Shown: one piece after another, positions 48,817-57,703 of the stretch
Position numbering within the stretch: the first letter of the stretch is position 1
Layout: each line of letters begins with the position of its first letter
Source: Miltoncostaea sp963823515
Lineage (GTDB): Bacteria > Actinomycetota > Thermoleophilia > Miltoncostaeales > Miltoncostaeaceae
NCBI GenBank assembly: GCA_963823515.1
Contig: CAWGMB010000004.1
Location: 280,649 to 344,648 of the forward strand
Length of the DNA stretch: 64,000 nt
Direction of reading: 5' to 3'
Notes under the pieces: generated by a model
Seen by the model: only the letters and a program-made list of their open reading frames with translations
Databases searched by the model: none
What the model was told of the DNA's origin: nothing
Program-made: the position numbers and the translations under genes

Positions 48817-50319
48817 TCACCATGGCGACCCGATGGGCCGTGAGTGTTGGGTATCCACCGCCATTCCTTTCGCGGTCGACCCCTGAAATTCCCACCCACC
48901 GCCGAGGGCCTTGTAGAGTCGCACAAGATTCGAGGTCACCGTCCCTTCGCTGCGGGCCAGTTCATCCTGAAGGGAGAGCAGTGACCGTTGAGCGACCAAG
49001 ACGTTGTTGAAATCAACCAAGCCCGCTGCGTACTGGTCCTGTGCCAGTAAGACCGCCCGCTGGGCGGCGGCAGCGGCCGCCTTCAATGATTCCCGCCGGA
49101 GCTGTTCCTGGGCGTAAGCCACCAAGGCATTTTCCACTTCTTCCAACGCCAGGAGGATCTTGGATCCATATTCATTCAGTACCTGTTCCCGCAGAGCGGA
49201 CTGGAATTCGATGCGCTGGCGGGCGGCCCCTGCATCGAATACGTTCCAGAGTACGCTGGGACCGATGAGCCACGCTCGGCTGGTTGAATTGAACAGGTCA
49301 CCGGCTGAAAGGGATTCGAGTCCGATGGTACCCGTCAGAAAGAATTTGGGATAGAGATCGGCCGTGGCTACACCGATTCGAGCCGTCTGCCCCGCCAGCA
49401 GTCGCTCGAAACGGCGCACGTCGGGCCGATGTAAGAGGGTATCCGCGGGCACGCCCACGGCCACTGTGAGAGGCGGCACGGGGATGGGCCGGGGTTCGGC
49501 CAACTCCCGGTTGACCGCACCGGGCTGTTCTCCCAGCAGCACCGACAGGCGATTGTTGGCTGCCGCCAGGCCGGTCCTCAGACTCGGAATTTGGGAGCGG
49601 GTGGCTTCGAGATTGGTCAAGGCCTGCTGAACGGGCAATTCGTTGCTGAGACCGGCCTCGAACCGCGAACTGGTGTATGCAAAGGTTTCCGCTTGGGCCG
49701 CGATATTGGCCTCGGCCACGGCAAACTGGGCCTGGAATGTGCGCACCTCCATGTAGTTAAGGGCGACTTCGGCCAAAAGGCTCACCAGAACGTCGTGGAG
49801 ATTCTCCCAACTGGCTTCGAGGTCCGCCTCGGCCACCTCCACCGAACGGCGCACCCCACCGAACACGTCCAACTCCCAGCCGGCATCGAAGCCCGCCGAA
49901 TAGAGCTCGCTTTCGGTGCCGTCGCCGCTGTTTTCGCTGCTGCGGCTTTTAGTGGCCGATCCCGTTGCATCGATGATAGGGAACAATCTGGCGCGATTGA
50001 TGCCTCTGAGGGCGCGTGCCTCGCGAACACGGGCCCGGGCGTTCTTCAGATCGAGATTTCCACGAACAGCCCGTTCCATAAGACTGGAGAGAGTCGGGTC
50101 CTCGAGAGTCGACCACCACTGGGCCAGGGTCTGGGGATCAATGGCCGTGTTGGTCAGCCCGTCCTGGAGTTCGGAGTACCAGGCTGAAGGAACCTCGGTT
50201 TCGGGTTTGACATAATCGGGCCCCACGGCCGAACAGCCGCAGAGAGACAAGAGTGTGCAGGCTGCGCCCAGCACACGCAGGAGCCTACCGGCGGACAGCA
50301 TTCTTTTAATGGTTTTCAT
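48817..50319 (-). CDS. RND efflux outer-membrane lipoprotein, NodT/OprM type
   Basis: 500 residues, intact. LLRVLGAACTLLSLCG precedes the lipobox Cys; the mature start SAVGPDYVKPETEVPSAW is typical. The channel repeats show LARWWSTLEDPTLSSLMERA-like and LRDLKNARARVREARAL-like stretches, GLEAGLSNELPVQQAL-like helix, and PPLTVAVGVPADTLLHRPDV. It forms the trimeric outer-membrane tunnel for the pump encoded upstream, with an 18-base gap. The third gene of the operon. Confidence 0.92.
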   Translation of the reverse strand: MKTIKRMLSAGRLLRVLGAACTLLSLCGCSAVGPDYVKPETEVPSAWYSELQDGLTNTAIDPQTLAQWWSTLEDPTLSSLMERAVRGNLDLKNARARVREARALRGINRARLFPIIDATGSATKSRSSENSGDGTESELYSAGFDAGWELDVFGGVRRSVEVAEADLEASWENLHDVLVSLLAEVALNYMEVRTFQAQFAVAEANIAAQAETFAYTSSRFEAGLSNELPVQQALTNLEATRSQIPSLRTGLAAANNRLSVLLGEQPGAVNRELAEPRPIPVPPLTVAVGVPADTLLHRPDVRRFERLLAGQTARIGVATADLYPKFFLTGTIGLESLSAGDLFNSTSRAWLIGPSVLWNVFDAGAARQRIEFQSALREQVLNEYGSKILLALEEVENALVAYAQEQLRRESLKAAAAAAQRAVLLAQDQYAAGLVDFNNVLVAQRSLLSLQDELARSEGTVTSNLVRLYKALGGGWEFQGSTAKGMAVDTQHSRPIGSPW

Positions 50320-50337
50320 ATCGTTTTCTCTTGGACA

Positions 50338-53300
50338 CTAACTTGTCTTCGCTTGTTCGCGCCGCCGCTTCCGCCGGGCATATACTTTTTCCCGCGAGGT
50401 CTGGAAGGCGGCATAGAGCGCCGGAATCAAAAAGATACCGACCAGGGTTGCCGCCAGCATGCCGCTGAACACCGTGGTTCCGATGGCCCGCCGACTGTTG
50501 GCGCCGGCGCCGGAGGCAATCACCAAGGGGAGCACCCCCAGGATGAATGAAAACGCGGTCATCAACACGGCCCTGAAACGGATTCGCGCGCCGGCTACCG
50601 CGGCGTCGGCAATGGACAGCCCTTCTTCGCGCTGTGTTTTAGCAAACTCAACGATAAGAATGGCGTTCTTGCTCGCCAGGCCGACCAACAGTACCAGGCC
50701 GATCTGGGCGTAAATACTGAGGTCAAGACCACCAATCCACAGGCCGGTCAGAGCCCCGGCGGCCGCCACCGAAATCGAAATGATGACCGGTAGCGGTATG
50801 GTCCAACTCTCGTACTGACCGACCAGAAAAAGGTAGCCGAACAGCAGGGCCAGGGCCAGCAGAACAGGGGCCTGGCCACTGCTCTTTTGTTCCTGGAAGG
50901 AAAGTCCCGACCATTCGTAGCCATACCCGTCGGGTAGGGTTTTGGCCGCGACTTGTGCCATCGTTGCAATGGCCTCACCCGAGCTGAATCCGGTATTGGC
51001 CTCGCCATTGACTTGGGCGGCTGCGAACTGGTTGTAGCGGGTCACCAATTGGGGCGCCAGTACTGTAGAGATGGAGGCCAAGCTGCTCATCGGCACCATT
51101 TTGCCCTCGTCACTGCGCACGTGGAGCTTTCTGATATCATCAACTGCATTACGGTAGGGCGCGTCGGCTTGAATCTTGACCTGGAAGACCCGGCTGTAAA
51201 GGTTGAAGTCATTGACAAAGCGTGAGCCGAGCTGGGCTTGGAGGGTCGAAAAAACGCGGCTTACCGGTACGTTGAGTGATTCTGCCTTGGTGCGGTCGAG
51301 GTTGAGGAAAAGCTGCGGTACGTCGGCCGAATACGTGCTGAACACAGCCCGCAGAGTCGGGTCCTGGTTGGCGGCCACAACAAGGGCGCGGGTTACGGCG
51401 GAAAGATCCTGGGGACTCTGGTTTCCCAGGGCCTGCAGACGGAAATCGAACCCGCCCGTATTGCCTAGACCCCGGATGGCCGGCGGACTGAACGCGAAGA
51501 TGTTGGCCGCCGGAATCGAAGCCAACTCACGGCGCACACGGCCCAAGAGACCCTCGAGCTGCAGTTCGGGGGTGTTGCGTTCATCCCAGGGGTCAAGCAC
51601 GACGACACCCAGGCCGACGTTTTCGCTGGCTCCGCTGATAATGCTGAAACCGCTGACGGCAATCACATCCGCTACGCCGGGGGTTTTCTTGAGGCGTTCG
51701 GAAACCTGCTGCAGGACCGTGTTGGTGCGCGCCAGGGCCGACGCTTCGGGCAGCTGGACATTGATGAAGAAGACACCCTGGTCCTCACTGGGCAGGAAAC
51801 TGGTCGGGCGGTTGACGAACAGGAAATAGGCGGCACCGAATATCAGGATGAAGATCCCCAGAACCACCACCATCCGCCGCAGCAGCCAGGCCGACGCAGT
51901 CACATAGACGTTGCGTGAGGCATTCAATGCCCGCCTGAACCAGGCCAGCGGTCCCCGCCGGATGGCAGCCGGCCGGCGCAATAGGGTCGCGCACAGGGCC
52001 GGACTCAGGCTCAGTGCGTTAAGAGCCGACAGCACAACCGCAGTGGAAAGTGTCACGGCGAACTGTTTATACAGCTCGCCGGTGATGCCGGGAAGAAATC
52101 CCACCGGAACGAAAACGGCCAGAAGGACCAGGGTGGTGGCGATGATTGGTCCGATCACCTGATTCATGGCCTTGATCGCGGCGTCCTTGGGGCCGAGGCC
52201 TTCCTCTTCCATGATCCGCTGAACGTTTTCCACCACCACGATGGCGTCGTCCACCACCAGGCCGATCGCCAGGATCAGTGCGAACAAGGTGATGGTGTTG
52301 GCGCTGAAGCCCAAGGCCAGGAGCACCGCGAAAGTGCCGATCAGCGACACCGGGATCGTCAGGGTCGGAATCAGGGTTGCCCGCCAGTCCTGTAAAAAGA
52401 GATAGGTAACCCCCACAACCAGGCAGAACGTAATAAAGAGCGTCAGCACGATTTCCTGGATCGCTGACCGGACGAACTTGGTCGTGTCGTAGACCATCCG
52501 GTACTGAATACCCTCGGGGAAACGCTTGGATAGCCGTTTGACTTCGTCTGCTACCGCCTGCACGGTTTCCAGCGCGTTGGCACCGGAGGTCCGATAGATG
52601 GCCATGTTGACTGCCGGGGAACCGTTCAGAGTCGATCTGGAAGAGTAGGACTGAGCGCCCAGCTCGACCCGCGCAATGTCCCTTACCCGCACCAGACCCC
52701 CCTGCGGATTGGTGCGGATGATGATGTTTTTGAAATCTTCGGCTTCATTGAGACGGCCCTTGGCGCGCAGCGTGTACTGAACTTGCTGCGAATCGCTGCC
52801 GGGTGCCGTGCCGATGGAGCCGGTGGCTGCCTGGGCGTTCTGCTCTCGAATGGCGGTGACCACGTCATCAGCCGTCAGGCCGAGAGCGGTCAGCCGCTCG
52901 GGATCCATCCAGATCCGCATGCTGTAATCCAGGGCACCGAAAATATAGGCTTCGCTGACCCCTTTGATGCGCGTCACCGCATCCTTGACGTTTATGCTGA
53001 TATAATTGCTGAGAAAAAGGGCATCGCGTGCACCCTTGGGGGCGAAGAAACTGACGACCGTTAGGAAGTCTGAGGAGCGCGTGCGCACCGAGACTCCCTG
53101 TTCGACGACTTCGGTGGGCAGCTTGGGAACAGCCTGCTGGACGCGATTTTGGACATTGACCTGGGCGATGTCGGGGTTGGTGCCGACCTCGAAGGTGACG
53201 CTCAGGTTGTAACTGCCGTTGTCGGAGCAGGTTGAGGACATGTAGAGCATGTTTTCCACGCCGTTGACCTCGGCCTCGATCGGGGCGGCCACGCTGTTGG

Positions 53301-53475
53301 CAACCACTTCGGCGCTGGCTCCGGGATAGGTGGTGCTGACGCGGATTTCAGGGGGTGAGATCTGAGGGTACTGTGCGATCGGTATGTTCAACAGCGCAAG
53401 TACGCCGGCCAGGGTGATGATGATCGACACCACCATTGCCAGCCGCGGCCTTTCGATGAAAATACGCGAAACCAT
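50338..53475 (-). CDS. RND multidrug efflux transporter, HAE1/AcrB type
   Basis: 1045 residues, intact. Proton-driven inner-membrane exporter. MVSRIFIERPRLAMVVSIII is the usual first helix. The TM4 proton-relay Asp pair is in ILAIGLVVDDAIVVVENVQR. Porter domains show YPGASAEVVANSVAAPIEAE and VRVRDIARVELGAQSYSSRS. The C-terminal half has LLLVGLASKNAILIVEFAKT and the AVLMTAFSFILGVLPLVIAS helix. The start lies 3 bases after the stop of the adaptor gene. Confidence 0.96.
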   Translation of the reverse strand: MVSRIFIERPRLAMVVSIIITLAGVLALLNIPIAQYPQISPPEIRVSTTYPGASAEVVANSVAAPIEAEVNGVENMLYMSSTCSDNGSYNLSVTFEVGTNPDIAQVNVQNRVQQAVPKLPTEVVEQGVSVRTRSSDFLTVVSFFAPKGARDALFLSNYISINVKDAVTRIKGVSEAYIFGALDYSMRIWMDPERLTALGLTADDVVTAIREQNAQAATGSIGTAPGSDSQQVQYTLRAKGRLNEAEDFKNIIIRTNPQGGLVRVRDIARVELGAQSYSSRSTLNGSPAVNMAIYRTSGANALETVQAVADEVKRLSKRFPEGIQYRMVYDTTKFVRSAIQEIVLTLFITFCLVVGVTYLFLQDWRATLIPTLTIPVSLIGTFAVLLALGFSANTITLFALILAIGLVVDDAIVVVENVQRIMEEEGLGPKDAAIKAMNQVIGPIIATTLVLLAVFVPVGFLPGITGELYKQFAVTLSTAVVLSALNALSLSPALCATLLRRPAAIRRGPLAWFRRALNASRNVYVTASAWLLRRMVVVLGIFILIFGAAYFLFVNRPTSFLPSEDQGVFFINVQLPEASALARTNTVLQQVSERLKKTPGVADVIAVSGFSIISGASENVGLGVVVLDPWDERNTPELQLEGLLGRVRRELASIPAANIFAFSPPAIRGLGNTGGFDFRLQALGNQSPQDLSAVTRALVVAANQDPTLRAVFSTYSADVPQLFLNLDRTKAESLNVPVSRVFSTLQAQLGSRFVNDFNLYSRVFQVKIQADAPYRNAVDDIRKLHVRSDEGKMVPMSSLASISTVLAPQLVTRYNQFAAAQVNGEANTGFSSGEAIATMAQVAAKTLPDGYGYEWSGLSFQEQKSSGQAPVLLALALLFGYLFLVGQYESWTIPLPVIISISVAAAGALTGLWIGGLDLSIYAQIGLVLLVGLASKNAILIVEFAKTQREEGLSIADAAVAGARIRFRAVLMTAFSFILGVLPLVIASGAGANSRRAIGTTVFSGMLAATLVGIFLIPALYAAFQTSREKVYARRKRRREQAKTS

Positions 53476-53478
53476 GCA

Positions 53479-54741
53479 TTACTCCTTACTCTGACCGCTG
53501 GTGGTCACGGTTTCCACGATCTGGCCGGGGCTAACCTTCTGTACCCCCTGAACGATGATTGTCTCCCCCGTCATGAGCCCTGATTCCACCGGCCAGTTCG
53601 TGCCGATGGCTGCCCCGGTGGTGATGCGCCGCTGCTGAATTCTGTTTTCGGCGTCGACGACGAACACGTAACGGCCTTCACGATCCTCCTGAACCGCCGA
53701 CTGCGGCACAACCGGGAGACGTTTACCCTCGCTGCATCTGATGAGCACGTTGACGTACTGTCCCGGCAGAAGAATGCCGTCGGGATTGTCGAACACCGCT
53801 CGAACGGCAATCGTGCCGGTGCCGGCGTCCACCTGGTTGTCGACGAAGTCCAGGCGGCCGGCGGCCGGGTACATCTGCCCGTCGGGCATCTGGATGCGAG
53901 GTACGAGCCGGTTTTCTGAATCTTGGGCACAACCGCCCTCCCGGGCCAGTCTATCGTTCACGAGGTCGTTCTCGCTCACTGAATAAACCACCCGGATCGG
54001 GTCTATCTGAACGATGCGGGCGAGGGCTTCCGAAGCGGGGCCCACCAGATTGCCCTTGGTGTAAGTCGTGCGGCCGATACGCCCGCTGATGGGCGCCTTG
54101 ATGATGGTGTACCCCAGGTCGAGTTCGGCTTGCTCCAGGCTGGCCTGGGCTTGCTGAAGCAGGGCCTTGGCCTTGAGTTCCGCGCTGACAGCCGCCTCTA
54201 TGTCGGTCGCCGATACCCCACCGGAACGCACCGACTGGAGGCGTCTCAGGTACTGGCGGGCTTCGGTGAGGGAGGCATCGGCGTCGGCCACCTTGGCCGC
54301 GGCCTCGTTGACCTTGGCTTTGTAAGGTGCCTGTTCGATGAGGTAGAGGAGATCTCCGGCTTTCACCTTACCGCCTTCCCGGAATTTTACGTGTTCGATG
54401 AAGCCTTCCACGCGGGCGCGCAGGTCGACGGCTTGGATGGCCTCAACGCGGCCAACGTAATCAGACGGCGGGTTGACCTCTTGTTCGGACACCGCTTCGA
54501 CGGTGACAGTCGGCGGCGGTGCATTTCGACCCTGCGGTGGAGCGGCTCCCGCAAGGCTGGTCAAACCCAAAAAAAGAATGAGGCAAAAGGAAAGAACACA
54601 TGCCGCAACAGATACGGCACGGCCGCCGCTTGCTGTCTGCCGGTGGCTCGGTGCTGAGGAGGTGATCGGCGGTATGACCTTGTCGCGGGATGTTGCCGAG
54701 GAAACTGGATCAGGGCATTCAAGAGCGACTTGTTGCTGCAT
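53479..54741 (-). CDS. RND membrane-fusion protein, AcrA type
   Basis: Periplasmic adaptor linking the pump and outer-membrane channel. The ATG at 54741 is chosen because AAGGA lies about 8 bases upstream; a longer frame to 54813 has no such site. An unusual 45-residue N-terminal stretch precedes the membrane helix VAACVLSFCLILFLGLTSLA. Then VDLRARVEGFIEHVKFREGG (lipoyl half), a hairpin helix, DLGYTIIKAPISGRIGRTTY (second lipoyl half), and the barrel YVNVLIRCSEGKRLPVVPQS. First gene of a three-gene efflux operon. Confidence 0.93.
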   Translation of the reverse strand: MQQQVALECPDPVSSATSRDKVIPPITSSAPSHRQTASGGRAVSVAACVLSFCLILFLGLTSLAGAAPPQGRNAPPPTVTVEAVSEQEVNPPSDYVGRVEAIQAVDLRARVEGFIEHVKFREGGKVKAGDLLYLIEQAPYKAKVNEAAAKVADADASLTEARQYLRRLQSVRSGGVSATDIEAAVSAELKAKALLQQAQASLEQAELDLGYTIIKAPISGRIGRTTYTKGNLVGPASEALARIVQIDPIRVVYSVSENDLVNDRLAREGGCAQDSENRLVPRIQMPDGQMYPAAGRLDFVDNQVDAGTGTIAVRAVFDNPDGILLPGQYVNVLIRCSEGKRLPVVPQSAVQEDREGRYVFVVDAENRIQQRRITTGAAIGTNWPVESGLMTGETIIVQGVQKVSPGQIVETVTTSGQSKE

Positions 54742-54898
54742 ATTTTTTTCCTTCGAAGGAGGATTGAACTTGATTATTCCCAGTAAGTAGCCCGCTATAG
54801 GGACACAACTCATTTCCTCTCCCTGGGGAGAGGGTTAGGATAAGGGGTAATTCAGTCAGCATCGATACCCTGCAGGTTGCCGCAGGGAGGTTCACTTG

Positions 54899-55000
54899 TA
54901 GACTTTAAGATAAAATTTGACTGCGTTATCGGTCGTCGGCGTATGGCGATACAGCCTCCTCTCTCCGGCCTTGCCCAAATCTTTATATTTAAGACTATCG
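54899..55000. repeat. Long imperfect palindrome, type A copy 2
   Basis: Shares GACTGCGTTATCGGTCGTCG with copy 1 at 33004, followed by a core CGTAT-GGCG-ATACAG and a right flank CTCCGGCCTTGCCCAAAT. The outer arms TAGACTTTAAGATAAA and TTTATATTTAAGACTA are complementary with few mismatches. Located in the divergent gap between the efflux operon and its putative regulator. Confidence 0.7.
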
Positions 55001-55027
55001 TTGAATGAGAAAGGATAGCAAAATGAA

Positions 55028-55068
55028 TTGACAAATTCAAATTTAAATTTAAAAATACAATTTAAATT
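55028..55068 (+). promoter_or_regulatory. Promoter/operator region of the TetR-type gene
   Basis: TTGACA at 55028-55033 is followed by the perfect palindrome AAATTTAAATTT (55039-55050) and a related AATTTAAATT at 55059-55068. These AT-rich repeats are good candidates for autoregulatory binding. Confidence 0.4.
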
Positions 55069-55123
55069 ACAGATTACAAAACAGAGGTTGATTTAATCAT
55101 TTAATGGCCGAAAACAGGAGCCC

Positions 55124-55768
55124 ATGTTTCACATGGTACAAATGAAGCGTACCAAAAAATCCCGCAGTCGCGTGCTGAATGCGGCCTGCAAAATTTTCGG
55201 AAAAAAAGGGTATCGCGATGCCAGGATCGCCGATATCTGCCGGCAGGCCGGAACCAACGTCGCGGCCGTCAACTACTATTTCGGCAGCAAGGCCGCCCTC
55301 TACATGGAGGCATGGAAGCAGGCATTTGAGAAAGATATCATCCCCGACCCGCCCGATGCTGCCGATGCGACGTCTGAAGAGCGCTTGAACGCCCGCATCC
55401 ACGCTCTTGTGCGCAAGTTTTGCGACCGCGGCACCGGCGGACAGTTCACACGCATGTACCTGATGGAACTGGCCAATCCCACCGGCCTGATCGACGACAG
55501 CTGGCGCGAATTGATCGAGCCCCGCCGCCGACACCTGATCGGGATCATCCGGGACCTGATCGGGCCGGCGGCGACCGATGAAGACATCTGGTTCTGCGAG
55601 CTGAGCATCATAAATCAGTGCCGGGCCTTGCTGATGCTCAATCGCAGTGATCTGGAATACCTTGTGCAGCAGCCTTTGACGCCGGTACTGATCAAGAGGC
55701 TGGCCGACCACATTACGCATTTTTCTCTGGCGGGCATCCACGCCATTCGCACCAAGAAAAAGGCTTGA
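55124..55768 (+). CDS. TetR/AcrR-family regulator
   Basis: 214 residues. The helix-turn-helix domain reads RSRVLNAACKIFGKKGYRDA, RIADICRQAGTNVAAVNYYF and GSKAALYMEAWKQAFE. The ligand domain resembles the CerR-like DUF1956 type (FTRMYLMELANPTGLIDDSW, IINQCRALLMLNRSDL). Divergent from the RND operon, so the likely local repressor of that pump. The start could be 55124, 55133 or 55142; all are ATG. Confidence 0.92.
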   Translation: MFHMVQMKRTKKSRSRVLNAACKIFGKKGYRDARIADICRQAGTNVAAVNYYFGSKAALYMEAWKQAFEKDIIPDPPDAADATSEERLNARIHALVRKFCDRGTGGQFTRMYLMELANPTGLIDDSWRELIEPRRRHLIGIIRDLIGPAATDEDIWFCELSIINQCRALLMLNRSDLEYLVQQPLTPVLIKRLADHITHFSLAGIHAIRTKKKA

Positions 55769-55811
55769 CCCCTCGGCGTATTGCCAATGCCTTTTGTTCT
55801 TTAGATAGTTT

Positions 55812-55985
55812 CCGTCCATAAATGGCCCTTTTCCGCAATTCCCCGCCTGCTTCGGGACAGGTCGGCGTCAATCACGCTAAAGACGTGACAGGTCGGCGGG
55901 ATCGCTTGTGCGGCGTACACGAGTACGCCTCCGCACAATCCCTTGATTTCCTTGAACTTGCAGAAAATTGCTCATTTATAGATCG
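55812..55985. repeat. Long imperfect palindrome, type B copy 2
   Basis: Begins GTCCATAAATGGCCCTTTTC, like copy 1 at 37163, and ends GCTCATTTATAGATCGG. The core is GCGGCGTAC-ACGA-GTACGCC. It holds an extra stretch (about 55842-55905) with a repeated GACAGGTCGGCG. The flanking words CGCGGAT and CACTA after the element are also shared with copy 1. Confidence 0.7.
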
Positions 55986-56037
55986 GAAACTTATTAGTGC
56001 CCTTTATGAAACCGCGGATAGACACTAGATAATTTCC

Positions 56038-56085
56038 GGCTAAACTGGCCAAACGCGCTAAATCGGCTCAACCGACTGAACGGAC
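56038..56085. repeat. Array of degenerate 9-bp repeats, N3
   Basis: Five units in phase: GGCTAAACT, GGCCAAACG, CGCTAAATC, GGCTCAACC, GACTGAACG, then a partial unit. Same type as N1 and N2. Confidence 0.65.
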
Positions 56086-56127
56086 ATACACCGCCTTCTT
56101 CAAAGTGACCGTGAGATTAAACGAAGA

Positions 56128-56157
56128 AAGGGGTTAAAGTCTCGGCTTTAACCCCTT
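56128..56157. terminator. 12-bp hairpin
   Basis: AAGGGGTTAAAG at 56128-56139 pairs perfectly with CTTTAACCCCTT at 56146-56157, then CCTTATTTAAT. No gene ends nearby. The stretch from here to 56435 holds no recognised gene. Confidence 0.5.
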
Positions 56158-56435
56158 CCTTATTTAATAGTAGCAGTGACCCTTGCCTTTTCGGACATCG
56201 CAAGGAACGATGCCAAGACATCCTGCCAAGGCAGGTAGGAAGTCTAACCGGAAATTGGCATTGCTCTTGCTTAAAGATACGTTGTGGCTATGCCGACCAA
56301 GTTATCAATACAAGATGGACAGGGATTGTCAAATGCTGCGGGGTGGCACAAATAGCTGAATTTTCGCTATTTATGATTCTTGTGGTATGTCAAATATGAG
56401 ATCTGTCTGAGATGGGAGACATGGACAAAAATTTA

Positions 56436-56466
56436 AGGGCGACCCGTTGGCCTCACGGATCGCCCT
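56436..56466 (-). terminator. Terminator of the PilZ-type gene
   Basis: AGGGCGACCCGT at 56436-56447 pairs with ACGGATCGCCCT at 56455-56466 with one mismatch. On the minus strand it is followed by TTAAATTTTT. It lies about 45 bases after the stop of the PilZ gene. Confidence 0.7.
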
Positions 56467-56509
56467 GAGAGAGGAAACGAACACTCGAGAAACACCCAGT
56501 GAAAGATAT

Positions 56510-57013
56510 TTAAACCACGTTTCCCAATAAGAAACGCTCCACAGCATCCTCGATAGATCGGGGAAGTGTCTCCATGTGGTGCAAGCAATCGGGACACAAC
56601 TGCATCCCAGTTTCTGTCCGATGGATCAATTTGATAGAGGATCGATTCTCACAAAAATCGCAAGGACAATTAGAATTGGTGCTATTGATACCGTATGAGA
56701 GATGGCTCTTGGCAGTGAATTGAACGCCAATTCCATAGCACGGCATCTTATCAGTCGTCACCTGACGACACCATTTCACTCTGGCCCGAAAATCTTTGTA
56801 CTGCTCAGGCACATCGCTTTTCGGCCGATGCCCCTGGATTTTAATGTAAAGATCACCTGTTGGTTGAATTAGCGAGTGCGACTCAAAATACATTCCACCC
56901 AAACAGCCATTGCGCATCACGGCCTTGTCATAACTTTTAGAGTCGTATCCGGCATACAAAATAGGAACATGGTCGATAAATCGAGAATAATTCCTTCTTG
57001 TTTTATCCATCAT
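56510..57013 (-). CDS. PilZ-domain protein with a C-terminal zinc ribbon
   Basis: 167 residues from ATG 57013, chosen because GAGGTG lies about 7 bases upstream. Residues 1-110 resemble a PilZ domain: RRNYSRFIDHVPILYAGY, AVMRNGCLGGMYFESHSL, then ARVKWCR and CYGIGVQF. The expected c-di-GMP motif RxxxR is only partly present (RRNYSR) and the second motif D/N-x-S-x-x-G appears as NGCLGG. The C-terminal part holds CPCDFCENR and later QLCPDCLHHME, a four-Cys zinc-ribbon arrangement. A c-di-GMP-related or nucleic-acid-binding adaptor is possible. It stands alone with its own terminator. The 330 bases upstream hold no recognised gene. Confidence 0.65.
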   Translation of the reverse strand: MMDKTRRNYSRFIDHVPILYAGYDSKSYDKAVMRNGCLGGMYFESHSLIQPTGDLYIKIQGHRPKSDVPEQYKDFRARVKWCRQVTTDKMPCYGIGVQFTAKSHLSYGINSTNSNCPCDFCENRSSIKLIHRTETGMQLCPDCLHHMETLPRSIEDAVERFLLGNVV

Positions 57014-57349
57014 TATTGCACCTCGCGTCACTTGCCCGCTTGCAGTGCTGTCTTCTCCGTTACTTGTATAATGCACTGGCAACTGCTTTAAGCAGGATAT
57101 ATTTGGATGTCTGTTGGTGTCCCAAAGTTTATTCTCAGTATTTGCAGTTGGTAGATTCCTTATATAGTGACTATTACTTCATTCAGGGAATCATTATTAC
57201 AGGAATAGTCGTGGAGATTTAAATAATAAAGATAGGCGCCCTAAAAACAATGCGGGTCATCCTAGACAGAGGAGAGCGCTGAAGAAAAACCTTATATTGA
57301 TGAATACCATGCAATGATGGGTCGGTCAAGTAATAAATCCGTTAAAATT

Positions 57350-57577
57350 ATGAGCAACAAAGAAAACAAAGCGAATGTACCCGAACGCAGCCCCAAATGC
57401 GGTGGTCTGGCTTTCTGGCGTGAATCATCCAGAGATCCTTGGCGATGTCATTTTTGTGATCAACCACCAGTAGCCCAATCTTGCCTGTTGACCAACTATC
57501 TGAATTTAAGTAATTTAAACAAATATAATGCTGGTAATCACCATTCAACCGTCGAATTGACAGCTTTGGAACCTTAG
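57350..57577 (+). CDS. Possible small zinc-ribbon protein
   Basis: A frame with MSNKENKANVPERSPKCGGL, then FWRESSRDPWRCHFCDQPPV, ending at TGA-like stop 57575-57577. The spacing C-x-x... WxCxxC around KCGGL and WRCHFC looks like a degenerate zinc ribbon, but the rest is low in similarity to anything I know. A start at ATG 57350 lacks a good ribosome site. It may be a remnant. Confidence 0.25.
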   Translation: MSNKENKANVPERSPKCGGLAFWRESSRDPWRCHFCDQPPVAQSCLLTNYLNLSNLNKYNAGNHHSTVELTALEP

Positions 57578-57703
57578 CAGCAGGTTGTACGTAGCGACGT
57601 GTACAACTTCGTTGGAGCTGTCACTCCTTTCAAGAAAGTCTTGAAATCAATATATCCTGTGTAGTAACCTCCAAAAAAGAGTAAAACTCGTTATTGCTGG
57701 ATT

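Noticed and set aside
55842..55905. Separate mobile element inside the type B palindrome
   Set aside because: The extra stretch is only about 60 bases with a repeated 11-mer; too little to call an element.
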